From Agapanthus africanus (Eukaryota > Streptophyta > Magnoliopsida > Asparagales > Amaryllidaceae), in NCBI GenBank assembly GCA_030015575.1, contig CM057342.1:263958867-264022866 (forward strand): a stretch of 64,000 nt of DNA, in the 5' to 3' direction. Every line of letters starts with the position of its first letter. Position 1 is the stretch's first letter. A program made the position numbers and the translations under genes. Below are positions 23,326 to 34,080 of this stretch, one piece after another. The notes under the pieces are model-generated. The model was not told the origin of the DNA and made no database searches. It saw only the letters and a list, made by a program, of their open reading frames with translations.

Positions 23326-23345
23326 CCGTATACAATCCACGGGCA
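23326..23345 (+). repeat. Conserved TATACAATCC hairpin of Tat LTR
   Basis: CCGTATACAATCCACGGGCA: the arms CCGT and ACGG enclose an ATACAATCC loop. Also at about 59152 (3' LTR), on the minus strand in LTR A (about 19400-19420) and C (about 61495-61515), and with changed stems in the B 3' UTR near 44190 and 44990. Confidence 0.75.
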
Positions 23346-23664
23346 ATCAAAAACAAAACAAACACCCACGACACGAAGTGACCATCTGGAGAAGGAGGAA
23401 GTTGTTACCGCGATGCGGTAGCGTAATTAACTGCAGGGACTTGCGCCTGCAGGGAAGAGCGTCCCCACAATCAAAACCCCTCAAACGAGGGAGAATCTGA
23501 CGAAGTCTGCTACATCGGCTGCATTCGTTTAAACCTTCGATACATGGTGACATAAATCAACTTTGCATCTTCGGAGAGGTGGACGGATATCACCAATTAG
23601 CATCTGCCCCGAAATTCAGGGAAACGTCCACCACGTCTTCTCCCGCGTCTTTCGGCGGGGAACA

Positions 23665-23685
23665 GATTCTGGCATGCCCGTGGGA
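23665..23685 (+). promoter_or_regulatory. Primer-binding site, element B
   Basis: GATTCTGGCATGCCCGTGGG directly follows the LTR terminus CA at 23664, the position of the tRNA primer site. It matches the equivalent site of element A. TGGC...GCCC suggests but does not prove tRNA-Lys. Confidence 0.65.
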
Positions 23686-23812
23686 CCTTTTTCTCTTTCC
23701 ACTCCACACTTCGTGTGTCGTGTTCGCGAACGAATCACGGTTTGATATGGTTGCCCTTGGGTTCGAGGTACTAAGATTTGGTGTCTTGCTCCGTGCAGAA
23801 AACGAAAGATCA

Positions 23813-25489
23813 ATGGCGTCTACTTGCACGAAATGTTCCAGTTGCAACTTTAACTTCCGTTCCACCTCATCTGGAGGTGTAACTTACGGGCCCCAGGCGG
23901 CCTCCCTGTTCACAATGCCGGTAGAGCAGGTGACGCATGCTACCACCGGGTTGTTCTTCGGGACCATGCTTCCACCAGTGAGCGTTAACATCCCGCTGCC
24001 GCAAGAAGTGCAAAAGCAGTCCGTCTTTGATCGTCTCACTACTACCACGGCCCCTCTCAACGGGTCATCCGATGTCAAGCCAACAGCGTCAGTCTTCGAC
24101 AGGCTGAGCCTGAACTCCAATGGGCCTATCAAGAAGCCCACGATAACTGAAGCGGCCATCCCAAAGCGGATAGCCATTCCTGCTCTCAAGGTCACTAAAG
24201 AAGCTTCTCCCATCAAAGGATCAGTTTTTACGAGGCTGGCCACTCCGGCTCCCGTTCCCGCTCAAAGGTCTGTCTTTGACAGATTGGATACTGCTGCTCA
24301 ACGGACGTCGGTCTTCAAGAGGCTGGTACCAGCAGCACCTCACCAGAACAAGGGGCACGACGAAGCCATCCCCATAGCCGAACCAACGCCATCTGCGCGA
24401 CATGCTCGTCGTCGTCACTGGCGCCGAGTACGGAAGGCTGGGGGTAGCTCCCCGCCTGGATTTACTCCACCAGCTCCAATGGTGGAGATCGATGCTGCTG
24501 TTCCAACCGGGAACAGTTTTGAATTGCTGAACAAGGTGCGCAGGAACTCTCTTACCGCCGTGCTGAAAAGATCTCCTCCACCCGTGGAGAATGTTACAAA
24601 AACGAAGCTGGAGCGGTCCCCTCAGTGGCCGTCCTCCAAAATTTACAAAGTCTGGCAACAGGTTCAGGACTCAGTAATTGATCAAGATTACTCTCGCCGA
24701 CACAAAAAGGTGAAGGTTCAGCAGGAAGAGAACCGTCCTGTCAAGCCACGAAAGACGACAGCTACCTGGGTGCCCGCTACAACGGCCCCCTCGACTTCAA
24801 CTGCTCAAAAGAGGAGGAGGCCAGAGAAAGCCCCTGTGACTACGGCAGACCACATAGACGCTGAGCCCAAATGCCCCAAGTCTGGGGGCATAATGGTGCA
24901 TACTGTTTATATGGCTTCCGGAAAAGAGGAAAGCCGCGCTTCGACGGGTCACCGACCGCTCACCCGATCCGTGGCAAAAGCACAGGAGCAGCAACATAAG
25001 CTTCAGGAAATGCTAACGCAAATGGCCGCACTTACCAGGCCAAAAGAAAACTTGGAGGCGTCATCAGAGCGGCGTCATGAACAAGAAACCGATGCTGACT
25101 TCCTCCCCAGAATCCTCGAAAAAAGGACAGAGAAGCAGCAGAACAAGCGGCTAATAAAACGAATGGCGCTTCTCTTCCAAGACATGGTCGGGATAATGTT
25201 ACAACCAGAACCTCCAGCTGAAGACCCTCCTATTATCATTGAAGACGACAGAGGGGAGACATCGAACCCTCCTCCGGCTCTTTCAGCAGCCAAAGAGGAA
25301 ACCATTTCCAAGGCCGCTCTGGACGACTACATTGCTCAGCAAATACGAGCTCACCAGGCGAATGAAGCAGCAGGCCAGGTTGTTAAAACTGGGCGACCAT
25401 ATCCAGGCTGGTATGACCAAATAAAGTGCCCGCCGGGATATATGATCCCTAAATTTCATGTATACAAGGGGACGGGCAATCCCCACTAG
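23813..25489 (+). pseudogene. Gag N-terminal half, element B
   Basis: Open from an ATG at 23813 (MASTCTKCSSC, conserved in element A) to a TAG at 25487-25489. The protein has an N-terminal cysteine cluster, five spaced SVFxRL motifs in residues about 70-180, a basic segment ARHARRRHWRRVRKAGG, and a Q/E-rich probable coiled coil (residues about 385-480). Just before the stop it reads YKGTGNPH, where Gag of element A continues QHVAQF. The TAG replaces a glutamine codon. The frame is open further upstream into the LTR but that part is not conserved, so 23813 is preferred. Confidence 0.85.
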
Positions 25490-26275
25490 CATGTTGCACA
25501 GTTCAGGGCTCTATGTGGCAACACCGGAGGCGATGATAAATTGCTACTTCGCCAATTCGTCGGAAACTTGTTGGAGACGGCATTCGAGTGTTATTCTGAA
25601 CTTCCAAACGACTCCGTCAAGACTTTTACAGAAATAGAGCTATTATTCACCCAGCGATCTGCGAGTGCTAGTGAACGCACCCCAATAACGGCATTGATCA
25701 ATGCCAGGGTGAAGCCAGGTGAAACGTGGGTTCAATATGCAATACGATGGCAGAATCTGTGGTTGAAATGCGAACAGCGCATTGAAGAAGCACCGGCGGT
25801 GGGCATGTTCGTGGGCACTCTGGACCCTCATGCAACCATTTCCCAATTCATGATGTTCTTCAAGCCGACCACGTTCCAAGCCTTGATCGACAAACTGGCC
25901 CAAATAGACCAGATGGGTCATAGACCGTCTCCTCCGAAGCGGGAGCCGCGGAACGAGAAGGGAAAGGGGAAAGCGACCGTCGTCGCTAATGCTCAACAGC
26001 AGCCCAGTGGTCTAAGACCAGTTGATTGCCAAAATAATAGAACTCGATCTCTCGAAGATAAAATGAGACGCCATTACTCGTTCCCTCGAGACAAGATGAA
26101 GAGGTTATTCGAGCTTGCACTGCGCAACAGGCTCATCACTCTGCCGGATCCAAGACGCCCAGTGCAACCAGGCGACATTAGCAATCCTAACTATTGCCCT
26201 TATCACCGAATGTTGGGCCATCCGATCGAAGATTGTTACATCATCAAAAGCTGGATAGAAGATCAGTACCAATAG
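25490..26275 (+). pseudogene. Gag core and first zinc knuckle, element B
   Basis: Continues the gag frame after the TAG. It contains the retrotransposon Gag core (LRQFVGNLLETAFECYSELP, TWVQYAIRWQNLWLKCEQ, ATISQFMMFFKPTTFQAL), a basic linker and the knuckle YCPYHRMLGHPIEDCYIIK near residues 220-240 of this stretch. It ends EDQYQ-TAG at 26273-26275. The same TAG in the same position is found in element A, and the frame continues (GKF.LSEN) in both, so it may be the true gag terminus. Confidence 0.9.
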
Positions 26276-27056
26276 GGCAAATTCATATTATCCGAGAATT
26301 GAAAGGTGAACCCGCCTCAACCGCACGCTCTCAAGAAGACGGATACACCGGGGCATCGTGTTCTTTCGTAGAAGAAGCTCCATGGGAGGTCGCTCTTTCA
26401 GCCAAAACTAAAAGAATGCTGAAGGATCTCCACACATGTCCGGAAATTAGGTGGAAGAATCCACTGGAACCTAAGATCACCGAGGGGATGCTGAAGCCGC
26501 GCCTGACTCCAAAGATTGGTAGTGATAGCCAAAGCGCTCACACCCAACCGTCAAAGTCTTCGAAGAAAAAGAAGAAGACCAAAAGCCCGTGAAGCCTGGT
26601 GACAAGCGCACGGACCTGCAAAAACAGATTGACGCGTTGGAAGAATATAATCAAAAAGCGCGGATTCCAGTCACACTCCAAGAATTTCTCAGCCACGTCC
26701 TTGAGGACGGAGATGATGACAATGGAGAAGACTCGTCGGATGAATCTGAAGGTTATGTAGCAAGCTGCCATGTGATCTCTCACTCGTCGATAGACGATGA
26801 AGAGGCTCCTTACACAAAGAAACTGGGGGTAAATCCTGAACCGGAACTTCTAGGGCCATCAGATGAAACGATTGATGCATTCCTGAACGAAGCTCTTCTT
26901 AAAATCAAAGCCGCTCGAGAGCGTGAAATGGCCATATTTGAAAAAGCCAAACGCCAGCGACTGAACGAAGGAGTTGAAACACTCCCACCAGAGTAAAGTA
27001 CATCCGCCACAAATAAAAGCAGGTTCAAGACGAGGAAAAGGTTCGCTAAAGCCATA
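26276..27056 (+). pseudogene. Gag-pro linker, element B
   Basis: Encodes, across several frames, GASCSFVEEAPWEVALSAKT, a lysine-rich SSKKKKKTK segment and an acidic DDDNGEDSSDESEG segment, then REREMAIFEKAKRQRL, ending at a TAA where element A has CAA. A one-base frame change lies near 26310 and another near 26590. A TGA near 26305 corresponds to TGG in element A. No enzymatic domain is recognised. Confidence 0.75.
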
Positions 27057-27716
27057 TCGATGGGAATAAAGCTGCCAACCTCCGAAGGAAATATTCTTGG
27101 TAAAGCAGAAACACATCCTAGCTACTGCTTATATCATCTAAAGATTGCGCACCCCACCGAGGAGTGCAACGCTTTTAAAAGATGGTGGTACGGATATGTT
27201 GCTCACCGGCAACATTTCAAGCGGATGAAACGCAAAGCTCGTCGGGAGCGAAGAAATATGACCGAGGAGCACAAAAGAACTGCCGGCAACTGCCACATGG
27301 TTGACTATAGAGGATCGCAAGTTCTCATCTTTGGGAGCGATTCTGATGAAGAAATAGCTCTTAGCCCTCTCTTCAAAGAATCCACCTCGGGAAAAGAGGA
27401 AGAACCGAATAACTATGAGAACATTCAGCTGCGTAATCGCACGCTGCCCGAAAAGAATCTTGGGCCCTCGAACATTGGGTCAAATAGAAAAGATAAGGGA
27501 AAAGAAAAAGTCCCTGAGGATATCATCCTTGATGACCAAGCCATCAAAGAGCTGACAGCCAAGGACCCACCAAAGAAAAGTAAGGTGGACTACAACATTC
27601 TGGCACACTTGAGAAAGCTACCTTCGCAGTTAAGCATTCTCGACGCCCTCCTGTTATCCAAAGAAGCAAGAGATTCTTTGATCAAGGCATTACAAGAGCT
27701 CGAGCAATTCTAAGCT
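27057..27716 (+). pseudogene. Second zinc-knuckle module, element B
   Basis: Encodes YCLYHLKIAHPTEECNAFKRW (C-X2-H-X4-H-X4-C), a strongly basic RMKRKARRERR stretch, the acidic tag FGSDSDEEIALSPLF and RNRTLPEKNLGPSN, ending EQF-TAA at 27711-27713 where element A has a CAA codon. Probable RNA-binding segment between Gag and protease. Confidence 0.8.
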
Positions 27717-28720
27717 TTCCTCGCCGAAGAAAAGATGAAGGACGAGTTGGAAGAAGTGCACACAGCCGATATCACCTTCGGCGATGAAGATCTCGTCTTT
27801 GGGACATGCGAGCACAACCGTCCCCTATATGTCTCCGGATACTGTCATGACATCAAGATAAATAAAATCCTGGTCGAAAATGGGTCCTCCGTCAACCTCC
27901 TTAACATAAGGGTGCTAAAGGAAATCTGCATGAGCGTTCAGCACCTCGCTCGCGACAAAATCTCCATATCTGGGTTCGACTCTCAGTCATCACGGACGCT
28001 TGGGTCTGCGATATTGACACTACGCTTTGGGCTGCTTATTACAGACATTAAATTTCACGTCATTGACGCCAAGACATGCTACAACGCTTTGCTCGGCCGG
28101 CCCTAGTTACACGGGTACAATATCATCCCTTCTACACAACATCAGTGTATGAAGTATTTCAAGGATGGTCTCGAGTATACCGCAACAGGAGAGCTGAACC
28201 CATTCTCCGTGAATGAAGTCCAAAAGTACGAAGATGCAAAATACTTCTTACCAGATTTCGAAGACACAGAAAGATGTCGCAAATCGGAGGACAAGAACAA
28301 AGCTATCACCACTATTCCAGTCTTCGGGAGTGATACTGAGGAGGAGGAAGAGGTAGTTTACTCAGGTCCGCCCCAGTGCAACAAGCCGGGACCGTCCGCT
28401 CCTATGTTGATCTTCGGCAGTGAATCGGAAGATGAGGTCAATGTCGTATTTTCTGCTCGGCTATCAATACAAACCTTCGCTAATGAAGATCAAAGTTTGC
28501 AAGTTGCCATGGTTCCGCCCAAGCATCATAAAGAACTAGACGCGCTTGATACCTACAGTGTGGAAGAACTGCAGACATTCTACGTCCCTCCCACCCGAAA
28601 AGGTGAAAAGGCGATCCTATTCTACCGATCCGGGGAAACCAAAGTGGAGAAAGAAATCTGGCATGGCGTGGATTCTACACTTGACAGGCTCCAGCCCATT
28701 CGCTTGCCCAGATATTACAT
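27717..28720 (+). pseudogene. Retropepsin-type protease and acidic spacer, element B
   Basis: The protease loop reads KILVENGSSVNLL: the catalytic aspartate seen in element A (KILVDNGSS) is glutamate here (codon 27876-27878). It is followed by SGFDSQSSRTLGSAILTL and LLGRP, then a TAG at 28104-28106 where A has tryptophan, and a long acidic spacer with FGSDTEEEEEVVYSG and FGSESEDEV. Copia element E is inserted at 28726; the frame resumes at 39105. The protease would be inactive. Confidence 0.88.
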
Positions 28721-28725
28721 GAACG
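28721..28725. other. Target-site duplication of copia E, left copy (GAACG)
   Basis: GAACG precedes the left LTR of copia E; the same five bases follow the right LTR at 39105-39109. Removing the element and one copy rejoins the element B spacer coding sequence. Confidence 0.95.
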
Positions 28726-30935
28726 TGTTAGTTATATGTATGCCCTAGAGGCCATTACTATACATAGGATGTATATTGTAGTGGATGCTGGGACATATAT
28801 AGGGAGGACTTTCTTGCTCGACATGATAGTATGCTATCTGGTTGATCTTTACCTTAACGTGTATACTGATTGTCTCTCTGTTACATGTTGGTAAAGCCCT
28901 TAGGATCTGTACTTGACTACCTGGACTATGATGCAGATCATACTAGTGGGGATATGGTAGTCCATAAGTACATCCTTCAAAGTCCCTAGTCGTGGGTGTA
29001 TCGAGACGGGGCATCGATATACCAGAGTAGACTAGCGTATACCTTCTCGACCCATACAGATGGGCGATGGATGATCCCATATCCATTGGTGTTTGACATC
29101 AGAGATGATATACGGGTGCTCAGTAGAGACTGGGTACACTGGACGGACTCGCTGAGAACTCCCAGATGGTATTATACCTCACGTCAGATGGCAGTTCTCT
29201 GGTGACACTGGTACAGAGTAGTCTGTTGACCCGAGATCGTCATAGAGTCTTGTGTGGTTCCCACTGTGCTTTGATTTCCATCTTACCACGTCCAAGAGGG
29301 CGTGCAAAACGGTGGTTTTTGGGTACAGTCCCGAGTCACATGGAGGCAATGAGCGATAGGAGGGGATTCGTCTCTCCCGGTATAGGGAGTTGATGTTGCA
29401 CTGTGTTCGATTGGCTATAACAGGAAGTCCCTGGCCAGGGCTGATCAGAGAATTGCTGGTAAGTGTTACCAGTAGTTTCTCGACCCGTTATGAGCCTCAT
29501 ATCGACACGACTTATCGAGCTATTGGGGTCTGACGTTTACCACCCCTAGGCAAGATATGCGACATATCAGACGATCAGACCGGACTGTACGGTAGTGTTA
29601 CTGGTCGGATTCGCAGGAGTGTGAGCGGGCTTGCTCGTCGATCTTCTGATCGCTCAATACCCGGGTGGCCGTTACGTTTAGCAGACCGCTTGCGGCTTGT
29701 GGGTGTTTGATATGATCATCACCTGCTGCCGGCGTATTGACGAGTCTTTAGAGTCCTACACAGAGGTTTCCTGGCTCAAGCGAAACGAAATAGGAGCGCA
29801 TATGAGATATGTGCGGGACCGAGAATAATGCGTGTATGTGATACCGTATTACATTCTCGCGATGAATGTATCGAATGGTTGTATGCGATATAACCTAGTT
29901 ATCGATTCAAGCGTTGATTCGATAAGCCGATACATTGTATACTAGTCGGTTGTGTGCGACATGACCGGATCATTGAATCAAGTGTTGATTTAATGATTTA
30001 ATGTATAATTATATATTTGATATATTACTTTGCATTAACTAGTAATGGTTCACTTTAAATGGATTTTCTCACTTGGATTGTGCAAGTTGTATATGTGATA
30101 TACTTTTATGCACATGCTTGTATCATGTTTGATGATACATGTCTACTTGAGTTTGTGTAAAGATTAAATCATGGTTATTTAAATGGTTAGGGTTTTGTTT
30201 TTCATATCTATTTATTCATTTATTTTCTTTTTGGAAAAAGAAATGAGAAGAATGGTGGCTTTCTTTGTTTATATTTGAAGATTCATGAAGCTTTGACTTT
30301 GTCCACCATTCTTATCTCATGCTTAACCCTAACCATTTGATTTAACCCTAGTTTAATCTCTACACTTGACCATGGTTTGCTTATGATAAGGATTGATTTT
30401 CTTTTCTATTTGATTATTCTTATCATAATAATTTCCTTCTTCTTCTTCATTTCTTCAAGTGAAGAAAGCTTGCCTCCATCAATGGCAAGTGATGAAAAAG
30501 AGTGAGAAATCCAAATCTAAAGTCTACCCACTTCCTATTTCTTCATCCTCTACCTCTTGCCAAGTAGTAGAGTGTGTTTTCTTCACAAGTTTCATGACTT
30601 GGTGAAGTGAGAGCTTGATCTTGCGATGCTTCGACGTAGATCATCTTCGGCATGGACATCGACGACCTAGCTCGCTTATTCTCCGATGAAGTCGACGCTA
30701 GAGCCCGGATTCTTTTTGGACAGCGGAGAGGACTTCGTTGCGGAGCTATGGAGGTGGAGAACCGGATCTACAAAGGTTGTATTTCCGTATCTCTTAGTTA
30801 ATTGTTAACTAGTTAGCTTTTTCGCCTAGTTTTCTAGCAAACGATCCGTAGTCGGGTCTCTCGGCACCCATAAATTTTTATATTGGCATGTTCGATGCCT
30901 TGTGAGACCTCACTAGGGTGCCTAGGAACCCTACA
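28726..30935 (+). repeat. 5' LTR of copia E (2210 bp)
   Basis: TGTTAGTTATATG ... AACCCTACA. It contains two diverged tandem copies of a segment of about 66 bp near 29870-30000, each with a TTCAAG.GTTGA inverted repeat. The same LTR family occurs, more diverged, at 1-1662, 5640-7745, 48740-50750, 50960-52969 and 60791-61178. Confidence 0.95.
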
Positions 30936-30936
30936 G

Positions 30937-30948
30937 TGGTATCAGAGC
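30937..30948 (+). promoter_or_regulatory. Primer-binding site, copia E (tRNA-Met type)
   Basis: TGGTATCAGAGC one base after the LTR end, complementary to the 3' end of plant initiator tRNA-Met, the standard primer of many plant Ty1/copia elements. Confidence 0.95.
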
Positions 30949-33900
30949 CTAGCTAGAGCCTTAGGCGAAGTCTAGACGGAATTTGAAACCCGAACGAACC
31001 CGAAACCCGACTCAAAAATAGCTCTCTGGACAATTTTCAAAATCGTGATTTTTTCCAGATTAAAAATATTCAGAAAAATCAGCAGGAGAAAATAAGGTTT
31101 ACTGCAAAATTCGAGCGCATGATTCCATAAATGGGGCGCGGATCCGCGGCCTTACAGTAGGCTCATGCGGCGGATCCGCCGCACTTTTGTCGTTTTGTGC
31201 TTCGAAATTTGCACCTTAATTCTTAATTTTCAGTCCTGGTTTTCCTGGGAATTTTTAATATTTTTTCCAGAGTTTTATTTTCTGAGTTGTTTTGGGGATT
31301 CGAATGTTCGGTCGGATTATCAGATTTTGTCTATGTGGCTTTCCGGATAAATTTTTAGAATATGTTAAAAAGTTCGACCGGATATAAATACCCAATTTTT
31401 CCCCTGTCGGGAAATTTCCAAGTGTTGGATTTTTCCGAAGTTTAACGACGTTCTAAGTAGTGCAAGTAACGCGATGGTCCCTCTAGAAGACAACAAACCT
31501 TAACTCGATTATGTGACCGTCTTGAACTGCCCTTTGAACCTTAGGGTTTGGGGCAGTACGGCGTGCCACATGTGAGGCGTTGGCTTGACCCTTCTACGGC
31601 TGGACCGTTGGTACTGAGGCACGAACGGAATGTTGTTAGACTTGTTTCATGTGTTGATCTGTATCGGGAAAACTTGGGTGTTCGATTGTTCGATCGGAAA
31701 GTTTGACATTTTCTATTTATCCGGAATAGGATACAATAATTGGAATTCACAATGAGTTATGAGATAACTGAATGAATGTTATAAACATAGCACTTTAGTC
31801 TCACATGATCGATTGCCACGGAATTTTGATGTGATCAAAAGTCCGTCGCAATCACGTAGCGTACGCGGATACTCGCCGGGTAAACTTAATAGACAGCCTC
31901 GCTCCATAACCCCGACCAAGTGACTGTAGGAGAACCCCGTCGCCGAAAGCATCCGTTCGGGTGCTCGCGGTAGCGGTGTTCCGCCTTGGTGCACTTCGTC
32001 GACGGTATAGGGGGTGCGGCCGCCTACTAAAGTTTGCGACGAGTATTCGATCAGGATGTCGGGAATCTTGTTGAATTACCCGACTTGTTATTGAAAAGTG
32101 TTTTCGATTTTGAGACTAAAATGCGGGGTTTATAATTGTTAGGCATGCGATGTTTAAGTAATTCATTTGGTCAGGCATGCGATGTCTGAGGTGGTTGCGG
32201 ATTCCAACTGTTGTAGTTTTACACTTTCTTTTCTGTGACCGTAAGTGTAATATGTGATATCGCCGGTTTCGTTGCTATATGTCAACGACAATTGGGATGC
32301 GCATATTTACTTACGTTGATGACATGTGATGTTATGTGTTGCTGGATATGTTATATTGGATCGTCGTGTTCGAATAGCCGGGGGTTTTTATGTGAGATGA
32401 GTGTTTTTCATTTTCATTCATGTAAAAACTTGTATGTAATATTCTTTTATTGGGGCGCTTCCAGGTTGCGGAAGTAGTCACCTTTTGTATATTATTTACT
32501 TTTCCGCACTAGGATAGACCCAAGGAGGAGGGCACAAGTAACCGGGTTCTGGAGTCCAGTGGGAGACCAACTCGAGGAGTCGAGGTCGGGTCTCCTAACT
32601 CCAGAATTGGTAGGGTTGCTTGCCGCTCTCGTAGGGGTCTAGGGGTGTGGGTTTGGCTATTCATCACGACCGTGGAATCCGTGTTTTATACTGGCTCGTA
32701 TTCAAAACACGGACGTCCTAGTATATCCAATATTTCATATGATTCTTCTGCTGCGATATCTGTGATGTGATCTTGAGATGTTCTGTGATAGATACAGTAT
32801 ATAGTATATATATTGTATTATATAGACGTTACTTATGTTTTACACCCGCGCTAGCCCTGCCCCGCTCTGCCGTTAGTCACCTAACCTAACGGTGCACGAG
32901 GGGACATCGAGGCGAATGCGGATGGCATAAGTGTACGTCGTATTTATCTGTGATGTTTAGGTATTTAAATGATGGGACTTCATTAATATGATTAATGAAA
33001 TACAAGAAACCTAAGATGTTGTAGAATCGAATTTCAAAAATAAAACAGGTAGCTACAGTTCTTGCTTTGCACAGAGGTATATGTGATATATCCTGCACCT
33101 TATTCGATGAGGAAAGGACCGAGATCCTTTCACCGGGAGTGACTCCTTTAGCAATAACTGGCAGATGCTACAACCCTCGGTTTGTCTTTTGATTGCCTTT
33201 AAGTGTTTTGCTTTGCACAGTGATATATACGATATATCCCGCACCTCATTCGACGAGGAAAGGACCGACGATCCCTTCACCGGGAGTGACTCCTTTAGCA
33301 AAACTAGAAAAGCCTAAAAAACACTCCATTTTAAAAATCATTTGATTCTACAACGATATCAAGTTCATTACGCAATAGGTTTTCAGAAAAACCTGTCGTA
33401 GCCCTCCGTCATTTCAGATAAGTACTAGTTAGTATTCGTGCTGCGGTTGTTTGGCATGCGTCAAGGCGTAGTGTACGGTAGCTAACTAGTGCTTATCTGC
33501 TAGCATATGATGCGATTGGATTAGGGTATTCGTACGGCATTGTTTGGCATGCGTCAAGGGTCGTGCGGGTGGGTTTAATTCAATCAAGAAATGTACGGGT
33601 TGAACTTGACTAGCAGACTATGAGTTGTTTGGCATGCGTCAAGGTCATAGCGAGCTAGGGGCAAAATATTATCGGGAATTTCAAGTGTTGAAATTTGCAA
33701 TGAGATTGCATACCTTCTATGAGATAGTTGGATCCCGATACCCGCTGCGAGTAAGAGTTACTCCTGGGAGAGTTTTACACATTACAATTAGCCGATCAAG
33801 TAGGTGTCTAGAAAGGTGTCAATGGGGTTACGCCTCTGGGAAAACGAGGTTTACATTAATTAGGTTCGTGCGAAAGCACGGGGGACCTCCCTCAAAGTAC

Positions 33901-34080
33901 CGACACTGGCCTGGCTGAAAGATTGGCGAACTTGTAGTGTGTAATTAATCCCGGCTAGTCTTTCCTTTTAGGGTTTGAAGGAAGATTTGATAAAAAGCAG
34001 TGGGAGCCATCCTGATTAGATAAAATAATAACCAATCTATTCTTGACAGAGCGCACGCTGAGTGTTTTCTTCTCTCTCTC
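30949..34080 (+). other. Long non-coding leader of copia E
   Basis: This occupies the place of gag but shows no Gag similarity or long frame. It holds a perfect 18-bp palindrome (31166-31183), a long hairpin (32547-32606), a diverged direct duplication (33063-33165 and 33208-33303), three TTGGC...GTCAA dyads (33450-33642) and a pyrimidine tract (34070-34085) just before similarity to pol begins. The part after 33390 is shared with the copia at 1-7745. The 31.5-32.7 kb stretch resembles nothing else in the window; it could be captured host DNA, which I cannot test. Confidence 0.6.

Larger units (their letters stand above)
21122..23664 (+). repeat. 5' LTR of Tat element B (2543 bp)
   Basis: Starts TGTTTCCC and ends GGGGAACA. 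The likely order is a GCGC-rich U3, a decayed TATA-like box at 21675, a string of short hairpins (21478-22060), a second GCGC/CACGTG-rich stretch (22080-22440), the 48-bp array (22817-23110) and the conserved 3' end with the TATACAATCC hairpin at 23326. It is 48 bp shorter than the 3' LTR, exactly one unit of the 48-bp array. Confidence 0.9.

Noticed and set aside
23579-23812. Upstream extension of the gag frame to 23579
   Set aside because: It runs through the LTR end and primer site and is not conserved in element A; the conserved start is the ATG at 23813.
29996-30935. LTR-internal ORFs and start codons near 30480 and 30640 as host gene exons
   Set aside because: The same sequence is present in the second LTR and shows no domain or splice pattern.
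31541-32700. Captured host gene in the copia E leader
   Set aside because: No frame, domain or splice sites recognised; sequence origin cannot be judged without a search.
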